NCBI GenBank assembly: GCA_016647705.1
Contig: CM028327.1
Span: 11,045,726-11,109,725, forward strand
Direction of reading: 5' to 3'
Source: Eucommia ulmoides
Taxonomy: Eukaryota > Streptophyta > Magnoliopsida > Garryales > Eucommiaceae
Length of the DNA: 64,000 nucleotides
The notes beneath the pieces are model-generated. The model did not search any database. It was not told the DNA's origin and worked only from the letters and a program-made list of their open reading frames with translations. The translations under genes were made by a program, and so were the position numbers. Positions 57,888 through 64,000 of this stretch are shown here, in pieces (the first letter of the stretch is position 1; every line of letters starts with the position of its first letter).

Positions 57888-57921
<34 letters not shown>

Positions 57922-58645
57922 AAGCTTGTAAGAGGGAACCCAGAGCTGCTGCCAGTCAGATTGTCGCCCCTGAGAGGGTGACAGCCACAATGGAGTGACG
58001 CCTGGCAGAGATGAAGGCCGCCCTCAGACTCATGCACAATACTAGGGGAGCTCCCGGGCTTCATGCCTGGGTCAGGTCTCCTTTCTGTACGGAAATCACT
58101 GAAGAAGATGTTCTCTACCGTTTTTCCAACCCGCTGGCGGCCCAGGGACAACCGATTCGCTAGATCACCTCTCCGTGTATGTTTCCCACATGGATGTACA
58201 CATTGCCACAAATGCCATTAGGTGCAATTTTTTTCCACTCGGATTTACTGGTCTGGCCAGGTCATGGTTTAATGATCTCCTGCCGGCCTCAATCTCCACA
58301 TTCTTCCAGCTCGAACAGCAGTTCATGGAGAGATTTAGTCGGTCACGCCGTAGGCCGAAAACTGCATCTCACCTCCTCGACATCAGGCAGGAGGAAAACG
58401 AGAATCTCGTCGATTTCGTGCACCGATTTTGGATGGAATCAGTCGCATGTGAAGGAGTGTCCGATGAAGTAGCGCTCAATGCTTTCATTAGCAGGCTAAG
58501 ACACCGAAGACTTTTGTATTACCTGAATTCCAGGGCGGCCGCTAGCCTTCGCGAGGCACTCGACCTCAGTGCCAATTTCTACAAGGCCGACCTCATCGAC
58601 AAAATCACAAAAGAGAAGGAAGACCTTCTCAGGAAGAAATTCTGA
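57302..58645 (+). pseudogene. gag of element G
   Basis: An N-terminal open frame (57,302-57,718) is followed by changed frames and a 31-base C run (57,889-57,919). The frame 58,175-58,645 then encodes the retrotransposon gag core (Pfam Retrotrans_gag-like: RCNFFPLGFTGLARSWFNDL; FFQLEQQFMERFSRSRRRPK; LLDIRQEENENLVDFVHRFW). Gag forms the particle that packages element RNA. The core is intact over about 155 codons, but the gene as a whole is frameshifted. A zinc knuckle was not recognised. Confidence 0.85.
57889..57919. repeat. 31-base poly-C run in gag of element G
   Basis: Seen directly. It creates Pro- or Gly-rich spurious frames on both strands. Confidence 0.85.
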
Positions 58646-59229
58646 GCCGACGAGGGAACGAGCTGATCCCAAATGTCAAGGAGACTCCAGACGGAGGGGA
58701 GGTTGGGCCCGTTGCCCCGGAGACCGAAGTCGACGAGTGCCCGTTAGGTCGTTTATACTCCCCTAACCACTTCCGTTGTAACCATCTTCGCCGAGAACGC
58801 CGAAAAAGACATTTTCTCGCCCGCACCCCCTATAGAGGGAAGCCCCTCGGGAAGTCGACTGATAAACACTGCGACTTCCACAGGAGTAATGGTCACTCCA
58901 CCGATGAACGCTTCCAGTTAAAGGAGGAGATTAAAGCCCTCATCCATGAGGGATACCTTGGGAATTACCTTCGCCGACCCGACGAGGAAAGGGCCAGCTC
59001 GAATGATCGCCGTAACAGCCGCTGAGGACATCGCCGAAAGCGGAATAATAACCGGAACTAACCCTGAGGTGACCAAGTTGAGGACGACTCCGATCTTAGA
59101 GTCGACGGCGAAATCAATGTCATCCATGGTGGCCTGGGTTTCGCGGGGGAAATGTCTTCTTCTCGGAAGCGATATGAGTGCAAGAGTAAGAAGAAAGGGG
59201 AATAGGGCGTCTATGAGGTTAGCCCGATA

Positions 59230-59698
59230 GTTGTGGCCTCTTATAATGTGATTTCATTTAGCGAGGCCGACCTGAAGGGGGTGCACGTTCCGCACGACGA
59301 CGCCCTAGTTATTACAGCCTTAATCAACTATTTCAAGATAGTGAGGATACTCATCGACGGCGGCAGCTCGACAGATATTTTATTCAAATGAGCCTTCAAC
59401 AAAATGGGCATAGAAGAAAGCTCCGTGCAGCCCGTCAGGTCCCCACTTGTCGAATTTGGTGTCGCCGTGGTTAGTTCGGTCGGCTGGGTATCGTTGCCCG
59501 TTACCGTTGGCTCCAGCCCTGACGTCGCCACCGTCTGGTCCAAATTTCTTATCATTAACAGACCGTGGCCGTACAATGCAATTATGGGACAACCCACAGT
59601 GGCCGAACTTAAAGCCGTATGCTCCCCCTATTACCAGAAAATAAAATTCCCCATGGATTCTGGGGTAGGGGAGGTTCAGGGAAACCAGGAAACTGCGT
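59230..59698 (+). pseudogene. Aspartic protease of element G
   Basis: The frame contains RILIDGGSSTDILF (active-site segment, 59,344-59,385; catalytic Asp present), then a stop. The segment SKFLIINRPWPYNAIMGQP (59,540-59,595) is typical of Tat-lineage protease. The stop after the active site and later frame changes inactivate it. Confidence 0.85.
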
Positions 59699-59769
59699 AG
59701 TCTTGTGCAAGAAGGGCCTTGGAGAAAAAATAGCAATTACAGCCGGGACACGAGCTGTTTACCCCTCAT

Positions 59770-60795
59770 TTGAACGAGGAGCTCATGGTCCTCGCTCACG
59801 GGGTAGAGCCCATTTCGATCGACGATCCGCGTGATGTTGAGCCCATCCCAAGGCCCCACGAAGATCTGATCGACGTTCCCATTCATCCCGCTCTCGTCGA
59901 GAGAACGGTGAGGATTGGAACTTGGCTAAGCGCAAAACAGCATTCCGACCTCACCAAGCTGCTGGTAAGAAACCACGACGTGTTTGCCTGGTTACACAAC
60001 GATCTTCCCGGTATCGATCCAAGTGTTTCCATGCACCGACTGCACGCTGACATCCACCAGTCACCTGTTCGTCAAAAGGGGAGGAAATTCCACCCAGACC
60101 GGCAGAAAATAATTGAAGAGGTGATGGATAAGCTCGTCAGGTCGGACGTGTTAAAGAGGTAAAGTTCCCGGACTGGCTCGCCAACGTCGTGCTGGCCCTC
60201 AAGGCCGACAACAAATGGCAGCTTTGCGTCGATTTTAAGGATTTAAACAAGGCCTACCCAAAAGACTTCTTTCTACTCCCGAGGATCGACATCGTGATCG
60301 ACACCACGGTGGGGCACGAGCGACTCAACTTCCTTGATGCTTACGCCGGCTACAACCAAATCCCCATGTATCATCTGGACAAAAGCAAGACATCTTTCAT
60401 CACCGACCGAGGTACTTACTATTACAAAGTCATGCCCTTTGGCCTCCGCAATACCCGAGCCACTTATCAAAGGCTTGTCAATAAAAATGTTTAAGGAGGA
60501 AATAGGGAGCACGATGAAAGTATACATTGACAACATGCTCGTGAAGAGTGTCCGGGCCGAGGACCACCTCACCCACCTCCAGGCCTGTTTCGACAAACTC
60601 CGAACTCATCGCATGAGGTTGAATCCAAACAAGTGTATTTTCGGCGTGTCTGCGGGTAAATTCCTAGGGTTTATGGTATCCCAGCGCGGCATCAACGCCA
60701 ACCCTGACCAGATCAGCGCGGTGCTCAGTATGGCACCTCCTCGGAATAAGAAGGAAGTTCAAATACTAACAAGTCGGCTAGCCGCCCTGAACTGA
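59770..60795 (+). pseudogene. Reverse transcriptase of element G
   Basis: 59,770-60,162 encodes the linker and fingers (HDVFAWLHNDLPGIDPSV; SPVRQKGRKFHPDRQKIIEE). 60,189-60,494 holds the palm (WQLCVDFKDLNKAYPKDFF; GYNQIPMYHLDKSKTSFI; VMPFGLRNTRATYQRLVN). 60,334-60,795 completes it in another frame. The catalytic box reads YIDN instead of YIDD (near 60,522), which alone would abolish polymerase activity. Frame breaks lie near 60,165 and 60,490. Confidence 0.88.
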
Positions 60796-61524
60796 TTCAT
60801 TTCCAGATCGTCCGAAAAATGTCTCTACTTTGTCAAAATTCTCCAGGGGAACAAGGCATTCGAGTGGACCGAGGAATGCAACCGCACCTTTGAAGAGCTA
60901 AAAAGATATCTCTCGTTGGCTCCTCTGCTCACTACACCCCAAAAGGGGGATGACCTGCTCCTCTATGTAGCGGCCTCTCCCACGACCGTTAGTGCCACCC
61001 TGGTCCGGGAGGACGCCAATGTCCAGAGCTCGGTCTACTACTCTAGTCATGTCCTTACTGATGCAGAGACAAGATACACAAAGTTCGAAAAGCAGGCGTA
61101 TGCCCTGTTGATCGCCTCCCGGAAACTACGCAAGTATTTTCAAGCCCACACGATTGTGGTTTTGACGGACCAGCCATTAAGATAGATCATCCATTCCCCT
61201 GACATATCCGGGAGATTAATGAAGTATAGCCTGGAGTTAGGCCAGTTCTATATCGAATATTGCCCCAGGACGGCAGTCAAGGGACAGATCCTCGCCGACT
61301 TCATAGCCGAGCAGACCTTTCCCGAAGACAAAACCGTCACCGACCTGGGTCATTGCACACGAAACTCCGAAAGCCCGAGGAAGGCCGGCGTCTTGGACGA
61401 ACTTGCGAACTACCAGGACGACCTCGGACCCGACTCGTGGCAACTGTTCACCGATGGATCTTCCAATCAGAGCGGGTCAGGGGTTGGGATGGTGCTCATG
61501 GGCCCAGATCAATCAAAAATTTAA
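60796..61524 (+). pseudogene. RNase H pair of element G, second domain truncated
   Basis: Retroviral-type RNase H (FEWTEECNRTFEELK; LYVAASPTTVSATLV; ETRYTKFEKQAYALLIASRK; VLTDQPLR then stop) is followed by FYIEYCPRTAVKGQILADF. The start of the second RNase H (LFTDGSSNQSGSGVG) comes next. The sequence changes abruptly after GMVLMGPDQS, where element homology ends. Confidence 0.85.
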
Positions 61525-61561
61525 TTCAATATGGTCAACCGAATTAAATTTTTGATTGATC
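61507..61561. repeat. Perfect 21-bp inverted repeat at the truncation point of element G
   Basis: Arms 61,507-61,527 and 61,541-61,561 are exact reverse complements (left arm starts GATCAATCAAAAATTTAA) with a 13-nt spacer. The left arm begins at or just before the last readable codons of element G. Confidence 0.95.
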
Positions 61562-62590
61562 ATTTGATCTCACTTTTAAATTTAAATTACAACAATTAAA
61601 GAAATTGAAATTAACAAATAAAAAAAAGTTTTCTTTATAAAAAAAAAATAAAAAAAAAAGAGTAAAAACTAAAAAATAAAAAAAAAATCAAAATGAAATA
61701 ATGAGCAAACTTTAGGGGTATAAAGTGTAAATAATACTTCAATTTCACATTTGATTCTCTCTCTATGCTGTTTCTTCTCTCTCTCTCTGTTCTCTGCAAA
61801 CTCTCTCCTAAGCGTCCATATTTTTTTTTTTACTTTGTTGAAGGATTACGTTTCTTTAAGAAACGCAATCAGTGATTGCGTTTTTTCAACACAAACGCAA
61901 TCCCTGATTGCGTTTTTTTTTCTAAATAAAATAAAAAATCGAATCGTATAAACGTAAAAAGTTTATGCCTTTTTTTTTTTTTTTTTTTAAAACGCACAAT
62001 GGATATGCGTTTTTATGAAAAACTCATTCCACTTCTGCTTTTTACCATTGTTTTGTAAATAAGTTTCTGTACACTAGTTTTCAGAATTTTTTTATTTAAA
62101 TTATAATTATAATTATAATGTAACCAACTCTATATATATATATAAATTTAGGGATATTTTCTAACTAGTACTTTATCCACTCTCTTGCTGCATTCGCTGT
62201 TTGGGAACCGAAACCAAATTGATTCTAAATTGCTATTTGAGTGACTTGTAAGCAAATTATAATTAGTGAAAGTTAACAATCCATAAAGCTATTCTACACG
62301 AAAGATTTGTAAATATGTTTTTAATATTATTCTTTGAAATTTGTTCTAGGAAAGTGATACTTATAAGAATAGTGTACCGGACATTTTTGTTTGGTTATCA
62401 CACTTTGTATCCTTGAAGTCTGACCAAAATCTCACTTGGGTTACTACAATTCCAATTTGATCATATTAATATTTTAAGTGGCGTTTGATTAATGAAACTA
62501 CCTATAATAGGTAAAGTGAGACTGTGTTAGTACCATGTTAGTCGTGGACCATAAGATATGTTGTTGAATTGAAAAGATTGACTTAAAAGT
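61562..62590. other. AT-rich stretch, no gene; hairpin cluster inside
   Basis: Simple A/T-rich sequence and a CT-rich patch (61,755-61,806). Hairpins at 61,849-62,013 are listed separately. No coding signal. Confidence 0.6.
61849..62013. repeat. Cluster of AAACGCAATC hairpins
   Basis: Stem AAACGCAATC/GATTGCGTTT twice with different 3-nt loops (61,861-61,883 loop AGT; 61,893-61,915 loop CCT). Also AAAACGCA/TGCGTTTT with a 9-nt loop (61,989-62,013). An overlapping CGTTTCTT/AAGAAACG palindrome lies at 61,849-61,865. Confidence 0.9.
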
Positions 62591-63343
62591 ATTTACTGTC
62601 TTCTATATAAATCGTCAAATTATATTTTTGTATTAAATTGTGAAAAAAAAATGTTGATAAAAATGGACAGTTTTATGATAATTAATGGATCAAGTAAAAT
62701 TTGAAAGGTGAAAAAATAATTTTTATTATCCTGCTATGCTATAATTGTCGTCTCGATAGGAGGGCATGTTCTGCGAGATGTGGATATATGTTGTTACATG
62801 TCAGGTAAGTTCTGCAGGGTGGATATATATTGTTACCTGTCAAACAAGTCCTGCAAGATGGATATATGTTGTTATATGTCAAGTAAGTCCTGCAGGGTGG
62901 TTGCTCCTACCATTGGATATATTGAATAACTCTGACACTTATAGTCACCTTAGATGGCACAGTTTTGCAAGTTACGGTACTGTTGCAACTCCCGATAATG
63001 AGGTGAAATGATCATATGGCTAGTAGGAAAATATGTGTACGGTATTTTATTATATATCAAAATAATTTGATTAGTTGATTTAAAAACATCATTTTGTTGC
63101 AATGGTAGCAGTAAAATTTTATTTACGCCTAGTGTGAGGTTATATTAAACTATATTTTGCATAGTGTTAGAAATATATTCTTGGTTCATAAATTCGTTTT
63201 CTATTATGAACACAACGTGCGCATTGACTTCTATATAAATTTTTAAATTATATTTTCGTACTAAATTGTGGAACGAAAATATTTATTAAAATAGATTATT
63301 TTATAATGTAATTCGGATCAAGTAAAATTTTTTTTTAAAATGT
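62590..63343 (+). repeat. Partial LTR F related to B, C and D
   Basis: Contains a ~47-bp tandem repeat (62,766-62,900; TCCTGCAGGGTGGATATA type) and, downstream, TTACGGTACTGTTGCAACTCCCGAT with GAGGTGAAATGATCATATGGCTAG (62,973-63,026). These match the near-invariant block of the LTRs of B, C and D. A ~105-bp segment (62,600-62,703) recurs at 63,228-63,335. It is interrupted at 63,344 by LTR H. Confidence 0.7.
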
Positions 63344-64000
63344 TGTCACACCCCACACCGGTACCCGGCACCCGAGGCTAGGCATGACGTCGACTTGACG
63401 CTACCTAACCAACCCACAAATATCCATACATACATATTCACATAACCACTCTGCTACTGAATTTTTTTCCCAAAATATATCTACCCATATTCAAAATTTG
63501 GGAATATAGCGTCCCAAATATTCACAACCAAAAACACAAGAACACCTGAACCTTCCACGGTTCACATCCGACCAGTTTACTTCCAACACGACACCACATT
63601 TGGACTCTACCTAGTGCCAGTAGTAAACCAACTCCTAGCCATAGTACCTAAAATCAAATTTTTTTTATCGGTTTACTGTCTTTATAATAATAATAAAAAA
63701 ATTAATGGATCAAACACAAATGTTAAATACCACCTTTCAAAATATAATATCTTATAGTCACATACTCGGTTAAAAATCCAATTCCAATGTCACCAATGAA
63801 ATGAAATAGTATAAAGATAATACCATACATCACATACCATATTTGAAATCAATTTCCAACTGCCACCCATGTAAAGAAATAATGCATTTAAAACACCCAA
63901 TACAAATATTTTAAGTTAATCAATCCAAATATTTTAAATCAGTCAGTCTAAATATTTTAAATAAACCCAACTAAGTATTTTAAACCAACCAGTCCAAACG
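63344..64000 (-). mobile_element. Minus-strand LTR H (3' part; continues past the window)
   Basis: Read on the minus strand it ends GGTACCGGTGTGGGGTGTGACA, like the LTR ends of B and D. It also contains the CTACT-GGCACTAGGTAGAGT stretch shared with them (about 63,603-63,630). The left flank is LTR F. It may be a solo LTR or a full element; the window ends first. Confidence 0.8.

Larger units (their letters stand above)
56560..61524 (+). mobile_element. Tat-lineage Ty3/gypsy element G, 3' truncated
   Basis: 5' LTR (left edge approximate, about 56,560, to 57,230), primer site region, gag, protease, RT, RNase H and the start of the second RNase H, all on the plus strand. The element stops abruptly at about 61,524 inside the second RNase H; integrase and 3' LTR are missing. 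GC content is clearly higher than in element A and the sequence is diverged from it, so it is a different family. Many stops: inactive. Confidence 0.88.

Noticed and set aside
57328..58211. Minus-strand frames opposite gag of element G, including a poly-Gly run
   Set aside because: Shadow frames; the Gly run comes from the 31-base C tract.
1..64000. tRNA or rRNA genes
   Set aside because: None was recognised by eye; a covariance search would be needed to exclude tRNA-derived pieces.

Overview
This is a plant nuclear-genome window. It has a multi-exon ankyrin-repeat/PGG membrane-protein gene with GT-AG introns, Ty3/gypsy elements of the Tat and chromovirus lineages, a plant L1-type LINE, Helitron termini and many (TA)n tracts. 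No bacterial or organellar operon structure is seen. I cannot name the species.

Layout. (1) 1-28,873 is one Tat-lineage Ty3/gypsy element (A, minus strand) split by later insertions. Its 3' LTR (up to 904), two antisense extra ORFs (1,044-3,922), a hairpin-rich tandem array (about 4,270-4,985) and the end of its integrase (5,121-6,045) lie left of the insertion. The rest of integrase, the RNase H domains, RT, protease and part of gag lie right of it (25,181-28,873). The insertion (6,046-25,180) is a chromovirus-like element B with LTRs of about 2.97 kb, flanked by ATTAG/ATCAG. The 3' LTR of B is itself split twice: by a Helitron-like insertion (13,707 to about 20,143) and by a solo LTR C (22,076-24,599) with a perfect TGTAT target duplication. 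Each junction can be checked against the uninterrupted 5' LTR of B. (2) At 28,874 a second chromovirus-like element D (LTR 28,874-30,942, decayed interior to about 34,200, no 3' LTR seen) interrupts the gag of A.

(3) 34,619-43,908 is a broken paralogue of the ankyrin/PGG gene. About 8 kb of insertions sit in its intron 5, including a pol-less LTR element E (35,460-40,481, TSD TTTCA). (4) 45,287-51,082 is a decayed LINE. (5) A Helitron-type 3' end lies at 52,498. (6) The only gene that looks intact is an ankyrin-repeat/PGG membrane protein: seven exons, 53,173 or 53,200 to 56,282, with all junctions in phase. (7) About 56,560-61,524 is a second Tat-lineage element (G, plus strand), truncated inside its second RNase H at a 21-bp perfect inverted repeat. 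(8) The right edge holds an LTR fragment (F) and the 3' end of a minus-strand LTR (H).

The most unusual signals are two kinds of tandem hairpin arrays. One is a 25-bp hairpin monomer organised in about 74-bp triplets in the 3' region of element A, with stems that change in a paired way. The other is a short tandem-hairpin block at the same place in at least four related LTRs. Its sequence differs by family while a block just downstream stays nearly constant. No host defence or metabolic system is encoded here; the window is essentially one plant gene, its dead paralogue, and nested transposons.
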